A stretch of 64,000 bases of DNA from positions 1 to 64,000 of the forward strand of contig JAFQMS010000047.1 in the NCBI GenBank assembly GCA_017396145.1. The letters run 5' to 3'. This stretch comes from Lachnospiraceae bacterium. Lineage in GTDB: Bacteria > Bacillota > Clostridia > Lachnospirales > Lachnospiraceae. The notes beneath the pieces are model-generated. The model ran no database searches, had not been told where the DNA came from, and saw only the letters and a program-made list of their open reading frames with translations. Positions within the stretch are counted from its first letter, which is position 1, and each line of letters begins with the position of its first letter. Positions 1 to 9,625 of the stretch are shown piece after piece. A program made the position numbers and the translations under genes.

Positions 1-1089
1 AGAGCAAGATATGATGAACTTAAGGCTGCTGATGATCAGGCAAAGGCTGAAGCAGATGCACAGGCAGCAGGAGAACTTACAGTTTATGTTAAGGCTCCAG
101 AGACTTGGACAGATATGGGACTTTGGGCTTGGACAAGTGCTGGTAACTTATTTGAAGCATGGCCAGGTCAGGCTATGACAGCATGTGAGAACAACGAAGG
201 ATACTATAAGGCAACAATTAGGATTACTGGTCTTACTAGTGTAATCTTCAATAGTTCTAATAATGAGCAGACCAAGGATATCACTGATTTATCAGCAGGA
301 ACTTATTGGTTTGATTTAACACTTGCTGAGGGAGATACTCAGTATTCAGCAGAGTACACAAAAGAAGCTCCTGAAGGATGGAATGAGGAAGAAAAGGCTG
401 AGATCGAAGTTCTTGATCCAGAAGATAAAGAGGAAGAAGAGGAAGACAAAGATGACAGCACTGTTGAAGAAGATAAGACTCCAACAGCTTGGGATGACGC
501 TAAATTAAAAGTACACGTTCAGATGCCAGATGCTGAAGGATGGAATAAACTTGGTGCTTACCTTTTCGGAACTGGTGAGGAATTTGGATGGGCAGGTGGT
601 TCAGGTGAATTAACAGGCGCTTGGCCAGGTGTTGAACTTCTTCCAGAAGTTAACTCAGAGAATGGTTGGTATGCATTTGGTGGAACTTTTGCTGATGGAT
701 ACTACATGTTAATCATCAACAACTTCGTATCTGATGAAGAAGCAGCACAAGGAGCTGAAAAACTTCAGGCAGCTGACCTTGAAATCACTGACGGAGAATA
801 CTGGATTACACTCGCTTTAGACGAGGAAACTGGCAAGTATGCAGCTACAGTTGCTACAGAAGCTCCAGCAGATTATGACGGAGAAGGTTTAGAGTCAGTA
901 GTTGAGACTCCAGATGATGAAACTCCAGATGATGAAACTCCAGATGGTGAAACTCCAGATGATGGTACTCCAGATGACAAAGATGAGCAGCCAGAAACTG
1001 GAGACAACGCTCCAATCGCAGTTGTAACTATGATTGCATTAGTTGCAGGTGCTGGTGCAGTTGTAATTAGAAAAAGAAGAGTAGCTTAA
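1..1089 (+). CDS. Wall-anchored starch-binding protein, C-terminal part (5' end outside window)
   Basis: The frame is open from the first base, so this is the last 362 codons of a longer secreted protein. Two related beta-sandwich modules are visible, at about codons 25-110 and 165-275, each with exposed tryptophans (WAW, AWPGQ, AWPGV) typical of CBM25/CBM26-type starch-binding modules. An acidic Glu/Asp-rich linker separates them. A second linker repeats TPDDE-like units five times (about codons 303-326). The C-terminus has a sortase sorting signal: QPETGD (codons 330-335), a hydrophobic segment and the tail RKRRVA. By family knowledge such proteins are surface alpha-amylases or pullulanases binding starch outside the cell; the catalytic domain would lie upstream of the window and is not seen. 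The first position of the sorting motif is Q rather than the usual L. A class B sortase gene lies two genes downstream. Confidence 0.85.
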   Translation, partial: RARYDELKAADDQAKAEADAQAAGELTVYVKAPETWTDMGLWAWTSAGNLFEAWPGQAMTACENNEGYYKATIRITGLTSVIFNSSNNEQTKDITDLSAGTYWFDLTLAEGDTQYSAEYTKEAPEGWNEEEKAEIEVLDPEDKEEEEEDKDDSTVEEDKTPTAWDDAKLKVHVQMPDAEGWNKLGAYLFGTGEEFGWAGGSGELTGAWPGVELLPEVNSENGWYAFGGTFADGYYMLIINNFVSDEEAAQGAEKLQAADLEITDGEYWITLALDEETGKYAATVATEAPADYDGEGLESVVETPDDETPDDETPDGETPDDGTPDDKDEQPETGDNAPIAVVTMIALVAGAGAVVIRKRRVA

Positions 1090-1146
1090 TTAAGTCACTT
1101 AATTAAAAAATAATAATACTTGAAGTTAATATAGTGTGTAATAATG

Positions 1147-1173
1147 GGCGTCCTGCATGCAGGACGCCTTATT
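1147..1173 (+). terminator. Hairpin terminator after the starch-binding protein
   Basis: A perfect 22-bp palindrome, GGCGTCCTGCA paired with TGCAGGACGCC at 1147-1168, is followed by TTATT. The stem is GC-rich against an AT-rich background and lies 58 bases after the stop codon. The U-tract is interrupted, so termination may be incomplete. Confidence 0.6.
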
Positions 1174-1195
1174 AATATGTTTAAATAAAACTGTC

Positions 1196-1223
1196 TTGCA
1201 CTTGAGATATTATGTGATATAAT
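1196..1223 (+). promoter_or_regulatory. Sigma-A-type promoter for the LTA-synthase-like gene
   Basis: TTGCAC (1196-1201), a 16-bp spacer and TATAAT (1218-1223) lie about 80 bp before the GTG start, just after the preceding terminator. Predicted by consensus only. Confidence 0.5.
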
Positions 1224-1304
1224 TAGTTTTGAGTGTTGAGATGCATTAGTATCCACTCTTTTCAGGTGATTTGAAAAGGTTGCCAATTAGGAGGATTCAG
1301 TAAA

Positions 1305-3563
1305 GTGAGTAAAGACAGATTTAGCAGATTGAATATTGAAGGTAATTCAAGAAGAATTAATGCAGGATTCACCTTTCAAAGTTCTAAAGAAGACAGACTA
1401 ATTAAAGATGAATATGTCTATGGAAGTAGAAGAGGGAGTAGGGCCAAAAAAGGGGCTGGTAAGAAATTGAATAAAGGAAGATATGAAGATTTAGAGAGTT
1501 TTGGACCAATAGGTAACTGTGTTGCTCATGTTTTATTTACAGTGTTAACATTTATCTACTTTGAATTCTTATTCCATATGTTTATATTTAAGACAGTGGG
1601 AGAGTTCATAGGTTATCCGATACTTTTTGCTTTACCGGTAGCATTTGTTGTGCTTATCTTAACCAGTGTATTTGGACGCCTTGCTAACAAGGTGATAATG
1701 TGGGTTATTTTAGGCATAGCCGAACTAGTGTATCTGGCAGAGATAATATTTATGTATATTTTTAAAGTACCATTATTGTTCACAGATATGGGTGCTGGAA
1801 ACCTACAGGTAGTTGTGTACTGGAAAGAGATTTTCATAACTATTGGTAAGTGTATTCCAATAATTATTATGTTTGCTATGCCACTTGTTATTTATGGTAT
1901 ACTGCTAAAACTTGGGATGGTAATGTCACGAAAGTCCGTGATGCTTTCATTTTCTTATGGTGTATTTGGACTTATGTTTGCGGTAATATCAGTGCTTGCC
2001 ATTAATATGAGTGACAAGGAAGCTAACAACATATATGACAATTATCATGATATGTATGATACTGCCAGTGCGGTTGAGAATTATGGTGTATTTACCACAT
2101 TAAGACTTAACGCAGCTAAGATATTTGGTGGAGATTCTAATGAAATAGATGTAGATGACCTTGTTATTGGAACACCTGCACCTATTATGACAATGGCGCC
2201 ACAAGATAATACAGATGGTGAAGGGGATGGAGATGAGCCAACTGTTGATACATCACCTAACATGATGGATATTGATTTTGTAAAATTGGCAGAGAATGAG
2301 GATGATAAGACTATTAAGAAACTAAATCAATACTTTGCTTCATTAATGCCAACAAGAAAGAATGAATACACAGGAATGTTTGAGGGTTATAACCTTATTT
2401 ATCTGACAGGCGAAGCATTTTCACCATATGCCGTTGATAAGGAATTAACACCTACATTATATAAGTTAACTCATGGTGGTTTTATATTCAATAATTACTA
2501 TGTGCCACACACCGGTGAAAGCACTTGTGGTGGTGAGTTTATGAACTGTTCAGGACTTTTAACTAATCCTAACAGACCAAGAGGTGTATATACTTTCTAT
2601 CAGATTAAAGAGAATTATATGCCGTTTTCTATGGGTAATCAGTTTAAGAGAATTGGCGTTAATCCTATAGCTTATCACAACAACAGTTTGTCTTACTATG
2701 ACAGATATATTACGCTTCCTAACCTTGGATATAAGTTTAAGGCTGCTAATGCTGGTTCTATTAAGGATTCTGTAGCCGAGGAGCAGGGACTTTTATTCCA
2801 TATGGATCATCCGGGCCAGTGGCCACAGTCAGACTTAGAGATGATGACATATACTGGTGGAGAATACATTTCCCAAAACCAGTTCCACGCATACTATATG
2901 ACGATAAGTGGACATATGTTATATACATTCTCTGGTAATAGTATGGCAAATAAGAATAAAGATTTGGTTAAGGATTTACCATATTCAGAAAACTGTAAAG
3001 CATATATTGCATGTAATATAGAGTTAGACAGGGCTTTAGAAGAACTTATGAGACAACTTGAGGAAAAGGGTGTACTTGATAAGACAGTTATTTGCTTAAG
3101 TTCAGACCATTATCCATACGGTCTTACTAATGAGGAGATAAGTGAATTTTTAGGACATGATGTTGAAGAAAACTTCGAACTATATAGGAATAATTTGATT
3201 CTTTATAATAGTGCTATGGAACCTGTCACAATTGATAAACCATGTTCAAGTATTGATATAATACCAACTTTATCAAATCTTTTTGGTTTTACTTATGATT
3301 CAAGACTTTTACCGGGAAAAGATATTCTTTCGGATTCAGAAGGACTTGTAATAATGATGAATAACAGAAGTTTCATAACAGATGAGTTTATGTACAATGC
3401 TTCTAACAAGAAGGTTACAGACTTAGATGGTAATGAGATAGATGTTTCAAGTGATAAGATTAAGGAGATTAAGGATAGCGTTAATCTTAAGATTGCAATG
3501 AATCAGTTACTCATTGAAAATGATTATTATAATGAGATTAAAGAGCATTTAAAGTTCGACTAG
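1305..3563 (+). CDS. LTA synthase-like phosphoglycerol transferase (membrane, sulfatase fold)
   Basis: This 752-residue protein has a basic cytoplasmic N-terminus (about 1-68), five predicted membrane helices (about 70-95, 101-124, 129-153, 175-201, 212-235) and a large extracellular alkaline-phosphatase/sulfatase-type domain (about 345-690). The likely catalytic threonine is T407 in GESTCGGEF. The metal-binding pair is probably D601/H602 in SSDHYPYG. By family, such enzymes move glycerol phosphate from phosphatidylglycerol to polyglycerol-phosphate lipoteichoic acid or a related glycan on the outer membrane face. It is longer at the N-terminus than typical LtaS. The GTG start is fixed by AGGAGG at 1289-1294. 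It lies between a wall-anchored protein and a sortase, fitting an envelope cluster. A different acceptor, as in OpgB-type enzymes, cannot be excluded. Confidence 0.82.
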   Translation: MSKDRFSRLNIEGNSRRINAGFTFQSSKEDRLIKDEYVYGSRRGSRAKKGAGKKLNKGRYEDLESFGPIGNCVAHVLFTVLTFIYFEFLFHMFIFKTVGEFIGYPILFALPVAFVVLILTSVFGRLANKVIMWVILGIAELVYLAEIIFMYIFKVPLLFTDMGAGNLQVVVYWKEIFITIGKCIPIIIMFAMPLVIYGILLKLGMVMSRKSVMLSFSYGVFGLMFAVISVLAINMSDKEANNIYDNYHDMYDTASAVENYGVFTTLRLNAAKIFGGDSNEIDVDDLVIGTPAPIMTMAPQDNTDGEGDGDEPTVDTSPNMMDIDFVKLAENEDDKTIKKLNQYFASLMPTRKNEYTGMFEGYNLIYLTGEAFSPYAVDKELTPTLYKLTHGGFIFNNYYVPHTGESTCGGEFMNCSGLLTNPNRPRGVYTFYQIKENYMPFSMGNQFKRIGVNPIAYHNNSLSYYDRYITLPNLGYKFKAANAGSIKDSVAEEQGLLFHMDHPGQWPQSDLEMMTYTGGEYISQNQFHAYYMTISGHMLYTFSGNSMANKNKDLVKDLPYSENCKAYIACNIELDRALEELMRQLEEKGVLDKTVICLSSDHYPYGLTNEEISEFLGHDVEENFELYRNNLILYNSAMEPVTIDKPCSSIDIIPTLSNLFGFTYDSRLLPGKDILSDSEGLVIMMNNRSFITDEFMYNASNKKVTDLDGNEIDVSSDKIKEIKDSVNLKIAMNQLLIENDYYNEIKEHLKFD

Positions 3564-3628
3564 TCGAGTGATGAATAAGCATTGTTTAGGATAAATGATG
3601 CAAAGAATCAAAGAAAGGAGATTATAAC

Positions 3629-4483
3629 ATGAGATTACTTAAAGTGATTACCATGACTATAGTTTCCTTTTTTATTATTGTTGTTTCTTTTGTTTATTAT
3701 GTTGGAACTAATGAAGTGAAATACTATCTGCTAGATGACAAACTATTTAGTGAGTATAAGAAACCACCTACATTAGAAGAGTTAAATCACATTAGTGATG
3801 AAGAAAGACAGCGACGTAGAGAGAATTATGAAATAACTAATAAAGAGTGCTACACTAAAGAACCAGATAAGTTTTCTATTGATGTTCTTGATGAATACAG
3901 GGAATTTTATGATAATTATGAACATTTTTATGGATGGCTTAAGATTGATGGCACAAAGATTAATGATCCTGTTATGTATACGCCTTGGGAACAAGATTAT
4001 TACCTTTCAAGAAATCTAGAGGGTAAATACTATCAGCCGGGTATACTTTTTATATCCAAGAACAGTGTGTTTTACCCTGATTCTTGTAACATAATTATTC
4101 ATGGACATAATATGAAGAACCAGACAAGGTTTGGATCTTTAAAGAAGTATAGATATAAGTCTTATTATGATGAACATAAGATAATACATTTTGATACAGC
4201 ACAGGAAAAGGCTGACTATATAGTAGTTGCAGCATTTTATGCAAGAGTCTTGTATGTGAATGAAGAAGGATTTAGGTATTACAGACATGATTTCTTTGAT
4301 GGTAAAGCAGAATTTGAAGATTATATGGCCAATATTAGAGAAATGAGTTTTTATGATACAGGGGTTGATGTAGAGTATGGTGATAGTCTTTTGACATTGT
4401 CTACTTGTAGTTATCATACAGAGGATGGGAGATTTGTTGTTGTGGCAAAAAAACTTAAAGATGGGGAAAAGATTTATGACTAA
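3629..4483 (+). CDS. srtB: Class B sortase
   Basis: The 284-residue protein has an N-terminal signal anchor (about 4-26), a spacer, and a sortase domain (about 90-284). The catalytic residues expected of sortases are visible: H160 in HGHN, C260 in LSTCSY and R268 in DGRFVVVAK. The insertion before the cysteine strand and the LSTCSYHTEDGR pattern are of class B. Sortases cleave a C-terminal sorting motif and join the protein to peptidoglycan or to another pilin. The upstream wall-anchored protein with the QPETGD signal is a candidate substrate by proximity, though the housekeeping enzyme elsewhere could serve it instead. A good ribosome site (AAGGAG) precedes the ATG. The 3' end overlaps the HAD gene by 8 bp, suggesting coupled translation. 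Confidence 0.9.
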   Translation: MRLLKVITMTIVSFFIIVVSFVYYVGTNEVKYYLLDDKLFSEYKKPPTLEELNHISDEERQRRRENYEITNKECYTKEPDKFSIDVLDEYREFYDNYEHFYGWLKIDGTKINDPVMYTPWEQDYYLSRNLEGKYYQPGILFISKNSVFYPDSCNIIIHGHNMKNQTRFGSLKKYRYKSYYDEHKIIHFDTAQEKADYIVVAAFYARVLYVNEEGFRYYRHDFFDGKAEFEDYMANIREMSFYDTGVDVEYGDSLLTLSTCSYHTEDGRFVVVAKKLKDGEKIYD

Positions 4484-5135
4484 GAAAGATTTTTTTGATT
4501 ATAATTTTAAATATGCTATCTTTGATTTAGATGGCACTTGCCTTGATTCTATGTGGCTTTGGGAAGAAGTGGACAGACAGTTTTTGGGTATAAGAGGATA
4601 TGAAGTTCCAGATGATTATCTTGAAGCAATCTCTACTATTGGATTTAGAGCGGCTGCTCAGTATACAATAGATAGATTTGGGTTTAGCGATACTGTTGAA
4701 GAACTTATGGATGAGTGGACTAATATGGCTATTGTAAAATACGAAGAAGAGGTAAGACTTAAACTAGGAGTTAAACAGTATTTGGAGAAACTGAAAAAAA
4801 TGGGGGTTAAAATGGTAGTTGCAACAGCTTCTTTTAGGGAAATGTTTGTGCCGGCATTAAAAAACAATGGTATATATGACTTATTTGATGAGTTTGTTAC
4901 TGTAGATGATGTTGGAAAAAGCAAGTCATTTCCAGATATATATCTTAGAGCAGCCCATATTATGGGGGCTAATCCTGAAGAAACGGTGGTATTTGAGGAT
5001 GTTTTTGAAGGAATTAGTACTGCATCTAACGCTGGTTTTTTTACTGTAGGAGTAAAAGAGCCTACAAGCGCCTGTTTTGAAGAAAATATTCGTAAAAAGA
5101 GTGATGTGTTTATTGAGTCATTTGCCAAATTGTGA
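4476..5135 (+). CDS. HAD-superfamily phosphatase, beta-phosphoglucomutase-like
   Basis: With the start at 4476 the protein is 219 residues. Motif I is FDLDGTCLDS, with nucleophile D17 and acid/base D19. Motif II is VVATAS, motif III the lysine in DVGKSKSFPD, and motif IV FEDVFEG. An alpha-helical cap (about 25-90) places it in HAD subfamily I, with beta-phosphoglucomutase, phosphoglycolate phosphatase and related sugar-phosphate phosphatases. The substrate cannot be told from sequence. I chose ATG 4476 because GGGGA at 4463-4467 is well spaced before it and the HAD fold begins soon after. Longer in-frame starts at 4461 and 4425 would lie deep inside the sortase gene. It overlaps that gene by 8 bp and is probably cotranscribed with it. 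Confidence 0.85.
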   Translation: MTKKDFFDYNFKYAIFDLDGTCLDSMWLWEEVDRQFLGIRGYEVPDDYLEAISTIGFRAAAQYTIDRFGFSDTVEELMDEWTNMAIVKYEEEVRLKLGVKQYLEKLKKMGVKMVVATASFREMFVPALKNNGIYDLFDEFVTVDDVGKSKSFPDIYLRAAHIMGANPEETVVFEDVFEGISTASNAGFFTVGVKEPTSACFEENIRKKSDVFIESFAKL

Positions 5136-5141
5136 TATAAT
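5113..5141 (+). promoter_or_regulatory. Putative promoter for the GGDEF/EAL gene, inside the HAD 3' end
   Basis: TTGAGT (5113-5118), a 17-bp spacer and TATAAT (5136-5141) straddle the end of the HAD gene. This would give the diguanylate cyclase/phosphodiesterase gene its own transcript. Consensus match only. Confidence 0.45.
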
Positions 5142-5173
5142 GTTATTATCTTTTTTAATGGAACGGATAAGGT

Positions 5174-8100
5174 ATGGCAGAACACAGTTTTATATTCAAT
5201 ATGGGTAAGAATAAGCATAATGACATCAGTAAAAGCCTGTACAATATGATAATGCAGATGCCAATAGCAACTTTATATGTCAAGCATGAGCAGAATGATA
5301 GAATTATCTGTGCTAATAAGGATATGCTTGACTTTTTGTTGTGCAATGAAGAAGAATTTGAAACTATATATTCTCCTTCATTATATGAGTTGTTTTCTGC
5401 AAATGATGAATTGGCGGTAAGAACTGCTATAGAAAACGGTATAGCAAGTGATGCTGATTGTAGAACGGAATGCAGAATTAAAGACAAATCAGGTAACGAA
5501 AAGTGGGTAAGAATCAAGGTACAGTTTCAAAGAGGTGAGGATAATAAAGGAGATATGATAATTTCCTTTTTTGATATTGGAGAGTACAAGCAGGTACAGT
5601 CTCAGATGACAAAGGAAAGGGAACAGTATAAACAGATTCTTAACATGAATTCTAATATTTTCTTTGAATACAATGTTATAGAAGATACCATTTCTTTTAA
5701 GAATTCCAGTGAGGACATAAAACTGGCAGGACAAAAGATTAAAGGATTTCGTAATAGACTAATTAATACAAAGAAAGTATATTTTGCTGATAAAGGAAAA
5801 CTGTTGTCTATAACTGAACAACATGGAATAAACGAGATAGATTTTAGATATGTGAGCATAGATGGTAATGTTATTTGGTGTCAGGTATATGCTTTAGTTG
5901 TTAGAAATGAAGATGATTACCCTGTTAATATCGTTGGGTGTATTAATAATATAGATAAACAAAAAAAAGAAGAAGAAAAACATCTTGAAAAGGCAAAGCA
6001 AGATGGACTAACTAAAGTGTACAATGCTTCTTTTGTTAAAAGATATATTAATTCATATCTTATGGCAGAGGGAAGGATGGGTATGCATGCAATTCTGATT
6101 ATCGATATAGATGATTTTGGTAGGATTAATAACAATCTTGGTTCTCTTTTTGGAGATGCAGTGTTGATTAATATTGCAGATAATCTAAAAAGGGTTTTAG
6201 ATACTAAGGATGTTGTTGGACGTATTGGAGGAGACGAATTCTTAGTATTTATAAAGAATGCTTATGACAGTACAAAATTAGATAATAAACTAACCCAGAT
6301 TAGTCAGATAGTAAAGAATACATATATTGGTGATAATAATCATGATGAAATAACCTGTAGTATTGGTGTGACGTTATACCCAACAGATGGTAAGGATTAT
6401 GAAAAACTTTTTAGAAACACTGACTGGGCACTACATCAGGCTAAGATTGCAGGTGGAAATAGAATAGTCTATTATGATAAAACAGAAGATAATTATGACA
6501 AAGATATTTCCGGAGATAAGTATTATAATAACTACTCTATAGCAAATAATAGCAGAAGACATATGGATGGATATGATAGAGAGATTACTGCTTTTGCATT
6601 TGATATAATGAGCAGAACTAAAGATGTTAACAGTGCTATAAAACTAATTCTTGATAGAGTAGGCAAACAATTAGATGTAAGTTATATAACTATATATGAA
6701 TGTGATTTTAATAGTAATACCATAATGAGCACATATCAATGGAATCAGGAAGGGGTTCGTAAAAGGGACAAAGAGTGTATTGATATGGATGAAGGAGTAT
6801 ACGAAAGTTATATAAAAAGATTTGAAGCTTCCCAACTTTTCTGCGCAGGTGATACTTCAAAACTTGCAGGAACTTATGTGTTTTCAGAGGTATTAGAGAA
6901 TAATTACATTAAGGCATTTATGCAAAGTGCTATATATGAAAATGATAAGATTATGGGGTGCGTGTCTGTTTCAGATACTAGTAAGACTAGAAAGTGGACA
7001 AAATCTGAGAGAGATTCCCTTGCTACTATATCAAAGGTGGTTTCATCTTATCTTTTGAAAATGCGTGCTTCACAAAGGATGGAAGAGAGATTAAATCATA
7101 TTAAAAACTATGATTCATTAACAGGGTTATCCACACTTCATAGGTTTAAAAAGCAGGTTAGAGAAGTCTTAGAGAATAATCCAGATAAGAATTATGTGAT
7201 AGTTAATACAGATTTTGATAGATTTAAGTATATTAATGATACTATTGGATATGACGCAGGAGATGAACTTTTAAGGGCTTTCGCAGAGTTTATTTCAAAG
7301 GAAGCTGTTATGAATCTTTGCTGTTGCAGGGTTTATTCAGACGATTATCTTGCTTTATTTGAATATGTTGATGAGGAAACTATAGTAGATTATATTGAAA
7401 TGATGTCTGCGAAGTTCACTTCACAAATTAAGAAAAAGTATGTCAATATTAATTTGACTATTTCTAGTGGTGCTAGTGCTATTGATAGAGAAAGTCCTGA
7501 CATTATGACTACTATTGATAATGCCAATGCGGCCAGAAAATATGCTAAAGAAGTTAATGACAATAGTTGCGTTTTCTTTAATAAGGCAATGAATGAAAAG
7601 ATTAGGATGGAGTTTGAAATCATATCCAATATGGAAAAAGCCTTAGCCCATAATGAATTTAAAGTATATTTTCAACCAAAGGTTGATTTGGAATCTGGAA
7701 ATATGGTTGGTGCAGAGGCTTTGGTTCGTTGGGTAAAGTCAGATGGTAAAGTTATGCCACCGGATAAGTTTATTCCGCTATTTGAAAAGAATGGCTTTGT
7801 TGTTAACTTGGATTTCTTTGTTTACGAAGAAGTATGTAAAAGTCTAAGAGAGTGGCAGGATAAAGGAATAAAAGTGGTGCCTATATCTGTTAATGTTTCA
7901 AGAATTCATCTCTACGACGAACAGTTCGTTGGAAGGTTTATGGCATTGGTTGATAAGTATAACATTTCTTATGATATTATTGAGTTGGAACTTACAGAAA
8001 GTATGTTCCTTGATAATACTAATGTTGCAATATCAACTATGAGGCAGTTTAGAGAACTTGGATTCAAAGTATCTATAGATGATTTTGGAGCAGGATATTC

Positions 8101-8389
8101 ATCGCTTAATCTTCTGAAAGAAATGACTAGTGATGTTTTAAAACTAGATAAAGAATTCTTTAGCAGAGGAGAACTGCAAAAAGAAGAACAGATTATAGTA
8201 TCAAGTATTGTAAATATGGCAAAGCAACTTGATATGAAAGTTTTGTCAGAGGGTGTTGAAACTCTAGATCAGGTTAGATTCCTTAAAGAGATTGCCTGTG
8301 ACATGGCTCAAGGGTATCTATTTGCAAAGCCTATGCCTAAAGAAAACTTTGAAGTCATTATGGCTAATAATCTGAAGTTTGGAATGTAA
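5174..8389 (+). CDS. PAS/GGDEF/GGDEF-like/EAL cyclic-di-GMP enzyme
   Basis: This is a 1071-residue cytoplasmic protein with no membrane segment. Apparent order: PAS-like (about 20-135), second PAS-like (about 150-262), GGDEF (about 270-420), GAF-like (about 470-620), degenerate GGDEF (about 625-790) and EAL (about 805-1065). The first GGDEF motif is intact (residues 352-356, RIGGDEF). The expected RxxD inhibitory site reads DTKD, so product inhibition there may be lost. The second motif is VYSDDY (720-725), so that copy is probably inactive. The EAL domain has the expected signatures: EALVRW (E848), NVSR, ELTES, IDDFGAGYSS, EGVET and AQGYLFAKP. The family makes and breaks cyclic di-GMP, and both activities look possible here. 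A PilZ effector lies in the fla/che cluster of this window. Confidence 0.9.
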   Translation: MAEHSFIFNMGKNKHNDISKSLYNMIMQMPIATLYVKHEQNDRIICANKDMLDFLLCNEEEFETIYSPSLYELFSANDELAVRTAIENGIASDADCRTECRIKDKSGNEKWVRIKVQFQRGEDNKGDMIISFFDIGEYKQVQSQMTKEREQYKQILNMNSNIFFEYNVIEDTISFKNSSEDIKLAGQKIKGFRNRLINTKKVYFADKGKLLSITEQHGINEIDFRYVSIDGNVIWCQVYALVVRNEDDYPVNIVGCINNIDKQKKEEEKHLEKAKQDGLTKVYNASFVKRYINSYLMAEGRMGMHAILIIDIDDFGRINNNLGSLFGDAVLINIADNLKRVLDTKDVVGRIGGDEFLVFIKNAYDSTKLDNKLTQISQIVKNTYIGDNNHDEITCSIGVTLYPTDGKDYEKLFRNTDWALHQAKIAGGNRIVYYDKTEDNYDKDISGDKYYNNYSIANNSRRHMDGYDREITAFAFDIMSRTKDVNSAIKLILDRVGKQLDVSYITIYECDFNSNTIMSTYQWNQEGVRKRDKECIDMDEGVYESYIKRFEASQLFCAGDTSKLAGTYVFSEVLENNYIKAFMQSAIYENDKIMGCVSVSDTSKTRKWTKSERDSLATISKVVSSYLLKMRASQRMEERLNHIKNYDSLTGLSTLHRFKKQVREVLENNPDKNYVIVNTDFDRFKYINDTIGYDAGDELLRAFAEFISKEAVMNLCCCRVYSDDYLALFEYVDEETIVDYIEMMSAKFTSQIKKKYVNINLTISSGASAIDRESPDIMTTIDNANAARKYAKEVNDNSCVFFNKAMNEKIRMEFEIISNMEKALAHNEFKVYFQPKVDLESGNMVGAEALVRWVKSDGKVMPPDKFIPLFEKNGFVVNLDFFVYEEVCKSLREWQDKGIKVVPISVNVSRIHLYDEQFVGRFMALVDKYNISYDIIELELTESMFLDNTNVAISTMRQFRELGFKVSIDDFGAGYSSLNLLKEMTSDVLKLDKEFFSRGELQKEEQIIVSSIVNMAKQLDMKVLSEGVETLDQVRFLKEIACDMAQGYLFAKPMPKENFEVIMANNLKFGM

Positions 8390-8391
8390 GA

Positions 8392-9507
8392 ATGGAGAAT
8401 ATTTTGAAAAGAATGTATAGAAAATTATTGTTTATATGTCTTGTAAGTATGGTTATGCTTACTGGGTGTAGCGAGAATAATAATGAAGATGAAGCATCCA
8501 AAGATAAGGATGAACTTCTTATGGAAGAACTGAAAAAACCTTTTGATGCATCTAAAAAAGAAGAATACGAAAAAGTAGTAGCCTTATTGGTAGGAGATGA
8601 ACCGGTATACGTAGATGAGGCGGTATGGTATGTTTTCTTGATTGAAGATTCTATGAAGGTGTATTCGCAAACCTATGAAGAAGAGATTAAGGAACCATAC
8701 TGGGAACAGAAAATTGAGGGTGGTTCAACTATGGGGCAGATATATACGGATGATGTAATAGGTCAGATAGCATACAATAAGTTTTTAGCAGATAAGGGAA
8801 GAGAAGAAAAAATAGAATTAAATAGTGAAGAGATTGATAAAAAGACAGAGAAGATATGGGGTAGTGTATCCAAGGAAGATATTGAAAAGTATGGTCTTTC
8901 CAAGGAGGGCTATAAAAAAATGATATCAAACTGGGAACTATCTGCAATGTATCTTGAACTATTGGGTGAAGAGTTAGAGATTGACGAGGAAGATTTAAAG
9001 AATAATAATCCTAAAGAAGAGTTTGAAGGTAAGATTAATACAGAGTTTTTAATTGTTCAAAATACTTATGTTGATAAAGACGGTAATAAGCAGACAAAAG
9101 ATAACGCAACCATTGAAAAACTCCAGGAAGAATTGGATAAAGCAAGGCAAGATGTTATTAATGGGATGACAATGGAAGATGCGGCAAATAAATATGAAAA
9201 CGTATCGTACTACACAAGTAGTATATACAAAGGAACTAACAGTGCATCTGGCGTTTTTGAAGAGAATGCTTCAAAACTTGCAAAAGGTGAAGTGAGTCCA
9301 ATTATTAAAGAAGCCCTCAATACTTATGTCATAAGAAGATTAGAAGATACTAAGGATTTGGATTATGAAGAGTATATTCAAAATATGATAAAGGAAAAGA
9401 AAAATGCTTATGCAGATAAAAAAGCCAAAGAATTATCTGAAACGGTAGATGTTAGAACTAATGAGCAGGTTTGGAGCTATATCGGGGTTGGAAAGAATAA
9501 TTCTTGA
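8392..9507 (+). CDS. Lipoprotein, diverged PrsA/SurA-type foldase-like
   Basis: This 371-residue protein has a lipoprotein signal ending in MLTGC (lipidated C26 predicted). A SurA/PrsA-like N-terminal region follows (VGDEPVYVDEAVWYVF, resembling the usual VGDxxITxxE entry) and then helices of the foldase type. The segment ASKLAKGEVSPIIKEALNTY resembles the end of a PpiC rotamase domain (LKxGExSxPVxTxxGYHII), but the central GGDLG-like part is missing. Enzymatic isomerase activity is therefore doubtful; a chaperone role at the outer membrane face is inferred. It starts 2 bases after the EAL gene stop, so the two are probably cotranscribed. A second, similar lipoprotein follows. Confidence 0.7.
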   Translation: MENILKRMYRKLLFICLVSMVMLTGCSENNNEDEASKDKDELLMEELKKPFDASKKEEYEKVVALLVGDEPVYVDEAVWYVFLIEDSMKVYSQTYEEEIKEPYWEQKIEGGSTMGQIYTDDVIGQIAYNKFLADKGREEKIELNSEEIDKKTEKIWGSVSKEDIEKYGLSKEGYKKMISNWELSAMYLELLGEELEIDEEDLKNNNPKEEFEGKINTEFLIVQNTYVDKDGNKQTKDNATIEKLQEELDKARQDVINGMTMEDAANKYENVSYYTSSIYKGTNSASGVFEENASKLAKGEVSPIIKEALNTYVIRRLEDTKDLDYEEYIQNMIKEKKNAYADKKAKELSETVDVRTNEQVWSYIGVGKNNS

Positions 9508-9625
9508 TTTATGTGGACAGTAGATGTATAATGTTTTGTGACTGTGGTTTAAGCATAATACTTAGACGCATGGATGATAATTATTTTATGATTTTTATAT
9601 TTTAATAATGGATGGAGGATTAATC

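Noticed and set aside
4658..5218. Long minus-strand frame opposite the HAD gene
   Set aside because: Shadow of a well-supported + strand gene, Ser/Thr/Leu-rich translation without motifs.
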